NCBI GenBank assembly: GCA_018241205.1
Contig: JAFEEI010000021.1
Location: forward strand, 8,801-52,072
Origin: Pseudomonadota bacterium
Lineage (GTDB): Bacteria; Pseudomonadota; Gammaproteobacteria; Burkholderiales; Nitrosomonadaceae
Direction: 5' to 3'
DNA length: 43,272 bases
Under the pieces are notes generated by a model. That model was given only the letters and a program-made list of their open reading frames with translations, was not told the DNA's origin and did no database searches. Shown here piece after piece: positions 36,825 to 43,272 of the stretch (position 1 is its first letter; each line of letters opens with the position of its first letter). Made by a program: the position numbers and the translations under genes.

Positions 36825-38933
36825 TTAGAATTCTTCCCATTCATCTCCGCCACCGGCTGCAACTTTACGCGGTTGGGCTGACGCAGTTTCAACATTTACT
36901 TCAGTTTTCATCGCAGCTTTTTTGGCCGCAGGGCCGCGATTCAGCAACTTCGCTACTGTAGCAGGACGATTGCTTCTTTTAACCACCATTGTTGATTCCG
37001 AGCGGGTTCTCGATAATTTGAAGGCGTTAATTGCTTGCGTTAATGCTTGCGCTTGTTCCTGCATCGATTCCGCTGCTGCTGCCGCTTCTTCCACCAAGGC
37101 AGCATTTTGTTGCGTCACTGAATCCATTTGGGTTACCGCTTGATTGACTTGCTCGATACCGGAGCTTTGTTCTTGCGATGCCGCCGAGATCTCGCTCATG
37201 ATGTCAGTCACGCGTTTCACGGCAGTGACGATTTCATTCATGGTGGCGCCCGCTTCATCAACCAGGCGCGTACCGTCTTCCACTTTCGCTACAGAATCAC
37301 TGATCAGTTCCTTGATTTCTTTTGCCGCTGCAGCTGAACGTTGCGCCAATGTACGCACTTCGGTCGCTACCACCGCAAATCCACGGCCTTGTTCACCGGC
37401 ACGTGCTGCTTCAACCGCAGCATTTAAAGCCAGGATATTGGTTTGGAAGGCAATACCATCAATCACGCTGATAATGTCGACAATTTTTTTCGAGCTTTCA
37501 TTGATCGAGCTCATGGTTTGCACCACTTGTCCAACCACTTCACCGCCTTTCATTGCAATTTGCGAAGCACCCACAGCCAATTGGTTCGCTTGGCGGGCAT
37601 TATCCGCATTTTGTTTGACTGTCGATGTCAATTCTTCCATCGAAGATGCGGTTTCTTCCAGGCTGGATGCTTGTTCTTCCGTACGTTGGCTCAAGTCTGA
37701 GTTGCCGGATGCAATCTCTCCCGATGCTGTTGTGATCTGATCGGTTCCCATGCGTACTTTGTCTACCAGATCGATCAAATACTCATTCATGGTTTTCAGT
37801 GCTTGCAATAATCGGCCGGTTTCATTTGTTGAAGTAACTTCAATTTGTTTGGTGAGATCGCCCGCCGCTATGGCATTGGCGATATTGATCGCTTCCCGCA
37901 TCGGCTGTGTGATACTGCGCACGATAAAGACCGCGAACATAATCGCAAAAGTCAGTAAAGCCGCTATTACGCCAACCATAAAATAAATTGTCTGTTTTAG
38001 ATTTCCCTCGCGGATATGCAGCACTTGCGTCAAATTGTCGGCAGCACTGGAATTGTATGCATAGATGGCATCAATGGTGCGTGTGTACTCGGAAAAATAT
38101 TCATTTGAAGGCAGTTTTAATTCCTTTGCTTGTAATAGCTCTTGCGTTGTCATGAGCAAGGTCTTGTTGATCAGCGCCTTTACCTCGTTACCTTTCGCTT
38201 CCAGAGCAGCTTTCGTTTTTGGATCGAACTGTACTGCTTTGTCGATATTGCGCATAAAATCCGACAAGAACAGATTGACATTGCTTAACAGGCCCGCCAG
38301 CTTAGTGCGTCCTTCGTCATTTATACTTCCCGCGGTTAGGAAAGCTGTACCAGCTGCACGCATTTGTCCGATATTTTCCGCCAATCTAGGCGCGTTTAGC
38401 ATCACTGCATTCACCATGAAATAAGTGTTTTTGACTGAATCCAGCAACAGATCGGATTCAACGAGTATTTCCTCGCTCAAAAGCATCAGTTCTTGAACTA
38501 TTTTGGTATGCCGTGCTGTGCTTTCCGGAGCTTTGAGCTGACGCGCAAGAACGGCTTGCTGTATTTCTGTGATGCGCTGTTTTTCAGCTGACCAAAATGA
38601 CACATTTTGAGAGGATATATTTGCTTCTTTGAGCTTGGTGTCAACTAAATTGATGGCTTTGTTCAGCTCGTTCTGCGTTTCTGATAAGCGACTGGCTGCG
38701 GATTCATTGCCGTTAAGTAATGCAGCAGATAGCGCGCGATGTTGTTGAGTGAATTGCACCACTTTCTGTAGCGCAATGACTGGTTGTGTACCCGCAGCTT
38801 CCCGTTTTGTGGTATCGAGTTCGGCGATCACTGTGTTAATGTAGAGTGCTGCCGGTACTGCCGCCATGAGCATTAAAAATGCTGTCAGGATCGTGAGTTT
38901 CTGTGGCATATTCATGCGATTTAATAGCAACAT
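36825..38933 (-). CDS. Methyl-accepting chemotaxis protein
   Basis: 702 residues. Membrane helices at about 12-34 and 314-337 bound a periplasmic, mostly helical sensing domain of roughly 280 residues. A HAMP domain follows (about 338-390, [20 protein letters not shown]), then the long signalling coiled coil with the conserved hairpin [20 protein letters not shown]. The protein ends in DEWEEF, which resembles the xWxxF tail that docks CheR and CheB on E. coli receptors, separated by a Lys/Ala-rich linker. It should signal through CheA/CheW to the flagella; no other che gene is nearby. GGAG lies eight bases before the ATG. Its ligand is unknown. Confidence 0.95.
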   Translation of the reverse strand: MLLLNRMNMPQKLTILTAFLMLMAAVPAALYINTVIAELDTTKREAAGTQPVIALQKVVQFTQQHRALSAALLNGNESAASRLSETQNELNKAINLVDTKLKEANISSQNVSFWSAEKQRITEIQQAVLARQLKAPESTARHTKIVQELMLLSEEILVESDLLLDSVKNTYFMVNAVMLNAPRLAENIGQMRAAGTAFLTAGSINDEGRTKLAGLLSNVNLFLSDFMRNIDKAVQFDPKTKAALEAKGNEVKALINKTLLMTTQELLQAKELKLPSNEYFSEYTRTIDAIYAYNSSAADNLTQVLHIREGNLKQTIYFMVGVIAALLTFAIMFAVFIVRSITQPMREAINIANAIAAGDLTKQIEVTSTNETGRLLQALKTMNEYLIDLVDKVRMGTDQITTASGEIASGNSDLSQRTEEQASSLEETASSMEELTSTVKQNADNARQANQLAVGASQIAMKGGEVVGQVVQTMSSINESSKKIVDIISVIDGIAFQTNILALNAAVEAARAGEQGRGFAVVATEVRTLAQRSAAAAKEIKELISDSVAKVEDGTRLVDEAGATMNEIVTAVKRVTDIMSEISAASQEQSSGIEQVNQAVTQMDSVTQQNAALVEEAAAAAESMQEQAQALTQAINAFKLSRTRSESTMVVKRSNRPATVAKLLNRGPAAKKAAMKTEVNVETASAQPRKVAAGGGDEWEEF

Positions 38934-39195
38934 AGCGTTTGCTCCATTGTCAGTATATTTTTTATCGTGCAGTTTTATAATTTAATAAAATGATTGATAA
39001 AATCTTGTTTTTTAACAAGCCTATGGTGGGGGGTGGGGTTGTTTGTACAAAAAAAGAGATTTTTGTAAGCTATTTCTTTCGGAAGATAAAAACTATTCTT
39101 TAGAAATTTTTTGATGCTAATCGATCTAACTAATACTCTAAAATTAAAGCTTAATTATTTGCGGGGAAACGATAAAACGGGAGGAAAAATTTTCG
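38934..39195. other. AT-rich gene-free stretch upstream of the chemoreceptor
   Basis: It contains a small hairpin (CTTGTT-TTTT-AACAAG, 39004-39019) and a G-rich tract (39025-39038). Within the leader on the minus strand is GCACGATAA, like a sigma-28 -10 element, but no -35 at the right distance. No gene is seen. Confidence 0.3.
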
Positions 39196-39220
39196 CGCAA
39201 CCCTTGTCACAAAGGTTGCG
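39196..39220 (-). terminator. Hairpin terminator of the small membrane protein gene
   Basis: A 12-bp stem with one mismatch (CGCAACCCTTGT / ACAAAGGTTGCG). On the minus strand a T-rich run follows within ten bases. It lies 38 bp after the stop of the gene at 39258. Confidence 0.65.
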
Positions 39221-39257
39221 TGGATTAAACAAAAATTATGATCTTTTTTGGAATTTG

Positions 39258-39449
39258 TTATTGCTTGTCCGCGCCTGACATCAGGAACTTGACGAGTAAA
39301 GCAAAAACGAACGGAACCGTGCTCAGCGCAGTTACCATGTAGTGCTCAGCGGTAAACTGATCGCCTTCATCCATGATGATATAGCCAAAAAATACCGTGA
39401 CCGGAGTGATGATCGATAGTGCAATGACTAAATTGAATAGTCCTTTCAT
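39258..39449 (-). CDS. Small two-helix membrane protein, 63 aa
   Basis: It has two hydrophobic helices (about 5-26 and 41-58) separated by a short acidic loop (MDEGDQFTAEHY), with a basic C-terminal end. A good ribosome site (GAAAGGA) precedes the ATG and a terminator hairpin follows, so it is a real single gene. I do not recognise the family. It should lie in the inner membrane. Confidence 0.75.
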   Translation of the reverse strand: MKGLFNLVIALSIITPVTVFFGYIIMDEGDQFTAEHYMVTALSTVPFVFALLVKFLMSGADKQ

Positions 39450-39592
39450 TTTTTAAATCCTTTCGCTAAATTTTTTCAAAGAATATGTTTGCTGGCGCAT
39501 TCTGCCCATTCTGCCAAAGTTAAAAATCATAGCTGTCCAACCAGTCCTTAGGCAAGGTAAAATTAACCGTTTCGTATCAACTGATAATCCGG

Positions 39593-39916
39593 ATGGAAGC
39601 GGTACTGATCATCTCCAATTTTCCTGACGAAAAGTCGGCGATGCAATTGGCGCAAGCTTTAATTCGTCAGCGGCTGGCTGCGTGTGTCAATGTGTTGAGT
39701 CCGTGCACTTCAGTCTATCGCTGGCAAGGCGAAATTGAATCGGCTGAGGAAATTCCGGTTTTGATCAAAACCCAGCGGCAACACTATGACCGGGTTGAAC
39801 AGTTGATCAAGATCATGCATCCTTATGAACTTCCTGAAGTGATTATGGTTCCTATAACCGGCGGACTGCCTGCTTATTTGCTGTGGCTCGCCGCTGAAAC
39901 ACCGTTATCCGATTAA
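39593..39916 (+). CDS. cutA: Divalent-cation tolerance protein CutA
   Basis: 107 residues, full length for this small trimeric cytoplasmic protein linked to copper and other divalent metal tolerance. Hallmarks: IRQRLAACVNVLSPCTSVYR WQG at the first helix and strands, EIPVLIKTQ, HPYELPEVI and YLLWLAAET. No clear ribosome site is seen before the ATG. dsbD begins 17 bp downstream and the two are usually one operon in proteobacteria (cutA-dsbD). Confidence 0.96.
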   Translation: MEAVLIISNFPDEKSAMQLAQALIRQRLAACVNVLSPCTSVYRWQGEIESAEEIPVLIKTQRQHYDRVEQLIKIMHPYELPEVIMVPITGGLPAYLLWLAAETPLSD

Positions 39917-39932
39917 ACAATACCGAATACCG

Positions 39933-41873
39933 ATGCGATCAATCCAATTTTTGTTACTGATTTTATGTTTAGCCAGTTCTCAGGTTTATGCCGAGGAAAA
40001 CAAGTCTTTCAGCTTGTTCCAGAAACTGCAAGGACTGGGTATCAAACTGGGCCAGGGCAATGCGCAGGAGCTTTTGCCTCCGGACGAAGCATTCAAGCTG
40101 TCGGTGGAAGTGCGCGACGGCAATACGCTAATCGCGAACCTGACGCCGGCCAAAGATTATTATTTGTACCGCGACAAAATCGCGTTTGAGCCGAAACAAG
40201 ATGGCATGACGATTGAAAAAGTCACGTTGCCGCCGGGTAAAATGAAGGAAGACGCGACCTTTGGCCAGACTGAAGTCTATTACAGCCCGGTGCAAGCCAT
40301 CATTTTGCTGAAACGTGAGGATTCTGCCGGCGAGCAGCCGTTGACGCTGGCGGCATCTTACCAGGGCTGCAATGAGCCGGTCGGCGTATGTTATGCACCG
40401 ATTCATAAGACCCTCGATCTGACCTTACCGGCAGTGAAAGCTATCGTAGGCGCGGTTGCCGAAGCTGTGAGCAATCCGGCCGTTGCGGCAAAAGCCGGTG
40501 ATGCCGCGGCGGAATTGTTTCAAATGCCATTCAAAGCGCCAGCGATTGAAACCGAGTCGTACAAAATTGACCAGATGTTTCAAACCGGTGACTTCGGGTT
40601 GATCCTGACCGGATTTTTCGGCATTGGCCTGCTGCTGGCGTTTACCCCCTGCGTATTTCCGATGTTTCCGATTTTGTCCGGGATCATTGCCAATCGCGGC
40701 AAGCATGTGACCAAACAGCATGGATTTATCCTGGCACTGGCGTATGTCATGGGGATGGCGATTACATACGCCATTGCCGGTGTGGCGGCGGGATTATCCG
40801 GCGCGATGTTGTCCGCGGCGCTGCAAAATGCCTGGGTGCTGGGTACGTTTGCGGTGATCTTCGTGTTGCTGTCGTTTTCGATGTTTGGTTTTTATGAACT
40901 GCAATTACCCGGTACGTTGCAGACCAAACTGTCCGAGGAAGCCGGGCATCTCAAAGGCGGGCATTTAACCAGTGTGTTCGGCATGGGCGCATTGTCGGCG
41001 CTGATCGTCGGGCCTTGCGTTGCGGCACCGCTGGCGGGCGCTTTGTTGTATATCAGCCAGACGCGCGATGTGATCCTGGGCGGCTCGGCATTGTTTGTCA
41101 TGGCGCTGGGGATGGGGGTACCGTTATTGCTACTGGGCACCTCCGCTGGTGCGTTGTTGCCTAAAGCCGGCGCGTGGATGGAGTCGATCAAGCGATTTTT
41201 TGGTGCATTGCTGCTGGGTGTGGCGATTTGGATCATCTCCCCGGTGATCAACGACGTGGTGCATATGCTGTTGTGGGCGGCTTTGCTGATCATTTCCGCC
41301 ATTTATTTGCATGCGATTGATCCGCTGCCGGAACGCGCTTCGGGTCTGCAAAAATTTCTCAAAGGCATCGGCGTGATCGCATTGCTGGTTGGCATCGCCA
41401 TGCTGATCGGTGTTTTATCCGGCAGCCGCGATGTGTTGCAGCCGCTTTCGAAGCTCAGCTTGGCCGCAACGAATAGTGCCGATGGTAATGAAGCAACTGT
41501 TTCCAGTTACTCCGCATTACCTTTCCAACGGATAAAAACGGTTGCGGAATTGGATGATCAAATTCACCAATCCACAGGCAAGCCTATCATGGTCAAATTT
41601 CATGCCGATTGGTGTGTTTCCTGCAAGGAAATGGATCGCTTTACGCTGTCCGATGCCAGAGTGCAAGCGCGGCTGAAGGAGGTTGTGTTGCTGCAAATCG
41701 ATGTGACCGATGGCACACCGGAAGATGCGGCGTTACTGAAACGGTTCAAATTGTTCGGGCCGCCCGGTATCCTGTTCATCGATCGTCAAGGTAACGATAT
41801 TCCAGATATTAAAGTGATCGGTTTCCTGAATAAAAATGATTTCTTAACGGTGCTGAACGCTGTTTTGATCTAA
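39933..41873 (+). CDS. dsbD: Thiol:disulfide interchange protein DsbD
   Basis: 646 residues. Signal peptide; periplasmic alpha domain about 40-170 with its Cys pair (GCNEPVGVCYAP); then eight membrane helices about 210-505 carrying the two redox Cys (TPCVFPMFP and GPCVAAPLAG); and a C-terminal thioredoxin-like gamma domain with Cys561-Val-Ser-Cys564 in DWCVSCKEMDRF. It carries electrons from cytoplasmic thioredoxin to periplasmic DsbC- and CcmG-type proteins, needed for disulfide repair and cytochrome c maturation. It is in operon with cutA, and the tlpA-type gene follows on the same strand 158 bp later. Confidence 0.97.
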   Translation: MRSIQFLLLILCLASSQVYAEENKSFSLFQKLQGLGIKLGQGNAQELLPPDEAFKLSVEVRDGNTLIANLTPAKDYYLYRDKIAFEPKQDGMTIEKVTLPPGKMKEDATFGQTEVYYSPVQAIILLKREDSAGEQPLTLAASYQGCNEPVGVCYAPIHKTLDLTLPAVKAIVGAVAEAVSNPAVAAKAGDAAAELFQMPFKAPAIETESYKIDQMFQTGDFGLILTGFFGIGLLLAFTPCVFPMFPILSGIIANRGKHVTKQHGFILALAYVMGMAITYAIAGVAAGLSGAMLSAALQNAWVLGTFAVIFVLLSFSMFGFYELQLPGTLQTKLSEEAGHLKGGHLTSVFGMGALSALIVGPCVAAPLAGALLYISQTRDVILGGSALFVMALGMGVPLLLLGTSAGALLPKAGAWMESIKRFFGALLLGVAIWIISPVINDVVHMLLWAALLIISAIYLHAIDPLPERASGLQKFLKGIGVIALLVGIAMLIGVLSGSRDVLQPLSKLSLAATNSADGNEATVSSYSALPFQRIKTVAELDDQIHQSTGKPIMVKFHADWCVSCKEMDRFTLSDARVQARLKEVVLLQIDVTDGTPEDAALLKRFKLFGPPGILFIDRQGNDIPDIKVIGFLNKNDFLTVLNAVLI

Positions 41874-41910
41874 GCGTGCATTGAAACCCGGCAGCGAGTT
41901 TCTTTGAGCC

Positions 41911-42020
41911 GGAAAATTATCTATAGAGTTAAGCAGCAATGCCAAAATCCAAACTTTTAGCGCTGTATTTGCGCGCACTAAAACCTAATAGCAAGTATCT
42001 TGAAGCTGGAAAATTATCTA
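41911..42020 (+). repeat. Short direct repeat GGAAAATTATCTA before the thioredoxin gene
   Basis: Identical 13-base copies at 41911-41923 and 42008-42020, each preceded by AGC[C/T]. The second overlaps the ribosome-binding area of the TlpA-like gene. It may be a regulatory pair or chance. Confidence 0.35.
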
Positions 42021-42031
42021 AGGATGTTGTG

Positions 42032-42619
42032 ATGTCAAAAGTTAAGCAGATTTTTTTGTATCTTTGTGTAGCGGTATTTGCATTAGTAGCAGGTTCATAT
42101 CTGCGGTCTGTGCTAACAGAAGCGCAACAAACGCAATTATCCAGCGAAGAAAGCCAGCAAGGCGCAAAGGCGATTCTCGCAGCCAATTTGCCGGATATTC
42201 ACGGAGAAAATCAGGCGGTTTCGCAATGGCTCGGAAAGGTCATGGTGGTGAATTTCTGGGCTACCTGGTGTACGCCTTGCCAAGAGGAAATACCGGAGTT
42301 CGTTGCAGCACAGGAAAAATTCCGCGATCAGGGATTGCTGTTTGTCGGCATTGCACTGGATCAAGCCGGTATGGTCAAAAAGTTCAGTCAGGAATTCGGC
42401 ATTAATTATCCGGTGCTGGTCGGCGGCTTGAATTCTTGGCCGCTGGCGCAAGCAGCTGGCAATCGCCTATCGGTGCTACCGTATACCGTGGTAATCAATC
42501 GTTCCGGTGAAATCGTCGAAACCTATGTCGGCCGCGTTAATCTGAAAAAACTGGAGAAATTGGTGATTCCGCTGCTGAAGGAAAACCCGCAGGCGCAGTC
42601 GCCGGAAAAAGCCGGTTGA
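42032..42619 (+). CDS. TlpA-like periplasmic thioredoxin
   Basis: 195 residues. One N-terminal membrane anchor (about 5-26, LYLCVAVFALVAGSYL), then a thioredoxin fold with Cys-Thr-Pro-Cys in FWATWCTPCQEEIPEF and cis-Pro in VLPYTVVI. It is probably a periplasmic reductase fed by DsbD, as in cytochrome c maturation or metal-centre assembly (TlpA/ResA/CcmG group). ATG 42032 is chosen for its AAGGA site seven bases upstream; a longer frame from 41939 lacks a ribosome site and would put residues before the anchor. It could be cotranscribed with dsbD. Confidence 0.92.
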   Translation: MSKVKQIFLYLCVAVFALVAGSYLRSVLTEAQQTQLSSEESQQGAKAILAANLPDIHGENQAVSQWLGKVMVVNFWATWCTPCQEEIPEFVAAQEKFRDQGLLFVGIALDQAGMVKKFSQEFGINYPVLVGGLNSWPLAQAAGNRLSVLPYTVVINRSGEIVETYVGRVNLKKLEKLVIPLLKENPQAQSPEKAG

Positions 42620-42922
42620 TGGCAATGGCGCTTCAATTCCGGCTTGTTCCAAGAGAAGAAGACAGCGCTAAAAAGGCGATTGCGGCGCACGATAATCATG
42701 TAATATTAACCGCAGGAATGGAATGCTTTATTCACCTGATATGCATGCGAGCTACTCTGTCCACATAAATACCTCGCATTCTGATTTTTGCGGATACTTA
42801 CCGGGAAATTCAATAAAACTGTTCATTCAGGATTGAATACAGTACGGAAGGCAGTAACGCAAGGGTTTTAATCTAAATGTGACGAGGGATATTTTCCAAT
42901 AATCATTTAGGAGAACCTCATT
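42620..42922. other. Gene-poor stretch before the BON gene
   Basis: A 47-codon open frame starts at the thioredoxin stop (42619) but has no recognisable content. No clear terminator or promoter is seen. Confidence 0.25.
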
Positions 42923-43255
42923 ATGGGACAGCTTGATTGCACTCGCCGTTTCTTCGTTTTCTTCTTAGTGTCGCAAATCGCTTCTTTCCCGGGCTGCGCA
43001 ACGGGTAAGTATGAGGGAAGCAGGGAGCAGTACGACGACATCGTCATTACGACCAAAGTTCACGAAGCCATTATCGATGAACCTTCTCTGCGACCTTTTG
43101 AAATCAATGTCAGAACCGTGAAAGGCGTGGTAGAACTCAGCGGCACTGTCAATTCGCGGGATGATATCGATAAAGCGCTGGCGGTTGCGCGTGGCATCAG
43201 TGGCATAAGATTTATCAAGAATGATATGCGAACGCTGGGAACCGGCGATTATTAG
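42923..43255 (+). CDS. BON-domain envelope protein
   Basis: 110 residues. An N-terminal signal (FFVFFLVSQIASFPGC) ends at a Cys that could be lipidated, though FPGC is a poor lipobox. Residues about 40-105 form one BON domain (ITTKVHEAIIDEPSLRPFEI, then VKGVVELSGTV, with DDIDKALAVARGISGI). BON domains bind phospholipid surfaces, and related OsmY/Dps-type proteins protect the envelope under osmotic stress. A good AGGAGA ribosome site is present nine bases before the ATG. It stands alone near the right edge. Confidence 0.88.
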   Translation: MGQLDCTRRFFVFFLVSQIASFPGCATGKYEGSREQYDDIVITTKVHEAIIDEPSLRPFEINVRTVKGVVELSGTVNSRDDIDKALAVARGISGIRFIKNDMRTLGTGDY

Positions 43256-43272
43256 GGAAACGCTGATTAATT

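Noticed and set aside
38934-39000. Sigma-28 promoter for the chemoreceptor
   Set aside because: GCACGATAA resembles the -10, but no TAAA -35 lies 15 bp upstream.
42619-42762. 47-codon frame overlapping the thioredoxin stop
   Set aside because: The start overlaps the stop by one base, but there is no ribosome site or recognisable sequence.
1-43272. tRNA, rRNA or CRISPR array
   Set aside because: I saw no cloverleaf-like sequence, rRNA segment or regularly spaced repeat array in the gaps, though I could not run a search program.

Overview
The window reads as chromosome of a betaproteobacterium. The housekeeping proteins, the gene families present and the moderate base composition most resemble a Nitrosomonas-type (Nitrosomonadaceae) organism. 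This is inferred from protein resemblance only: no ammonia-oxidation gene lies in the window.

Layout. 1-7553 (minus): an operon of a flavin-dependent monooxygenase followed by a large type I polyketide synthase (KS-AT-DH-psiKR-ER-KR, ACP just beyond the left edge), with two CRP-like palindromes upstream. 8124-13357: small doubtful ORFs, a P3A-type proton ATPase, an HPP-family membrane protein and an alginate-export-type outer-membrane barrel. 13567-15087: an orphan PAS histidine kinase. 15251-19102 is a decayed segment: a DUF190 gene with an amber stop, the tail of a crcB-like fluoride channel, a 5'-truncated RTX/cadherin-like protein frameshifted at a run of 12 G, a MITE-like palindromic element, and an IS1595-family element with intact ends and 8-bp target duplications but a transposase broken by a 5-bp duplication.

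19294-23943 is ordinary core: gdhA, slt, cca. 24283-29304 is the most interesting block: a small RTX-type secreted protein and a periplasmic cupredoxin-beta-propeller fusion (minus strand), divergent from a DUF6502 gene, with three copies of one operator-like motif between them. Downstream of DUF6502 lie wrecked DUF5666 and outer-membrane barrel genes. The cupredoxin protein has a complete type 1 copper ligand set plus histidines near the starts of several propeller blades. This recalls the parts of nitrous oxide reductase in the opposite order, but a second metal site is a hypothesis.

29592-43255: icd, rlpA, an agmatinase-family gene with a secreted PD40 propeller, typA/bipA, an ornithine cyclodeaminase-family gene, a chemoreceptor with a CheR-docking tail, a two-TM small protein, cutA-dsbD-tlpA (metal tolerance and periplasmic thiol redox) and a BON-domain envelope protein.

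Several genes are broken by indels or stops while long neighbours are intact. This suggests real local decay, but homopolymer sequencing errors cannot be excluded from sequence alone.
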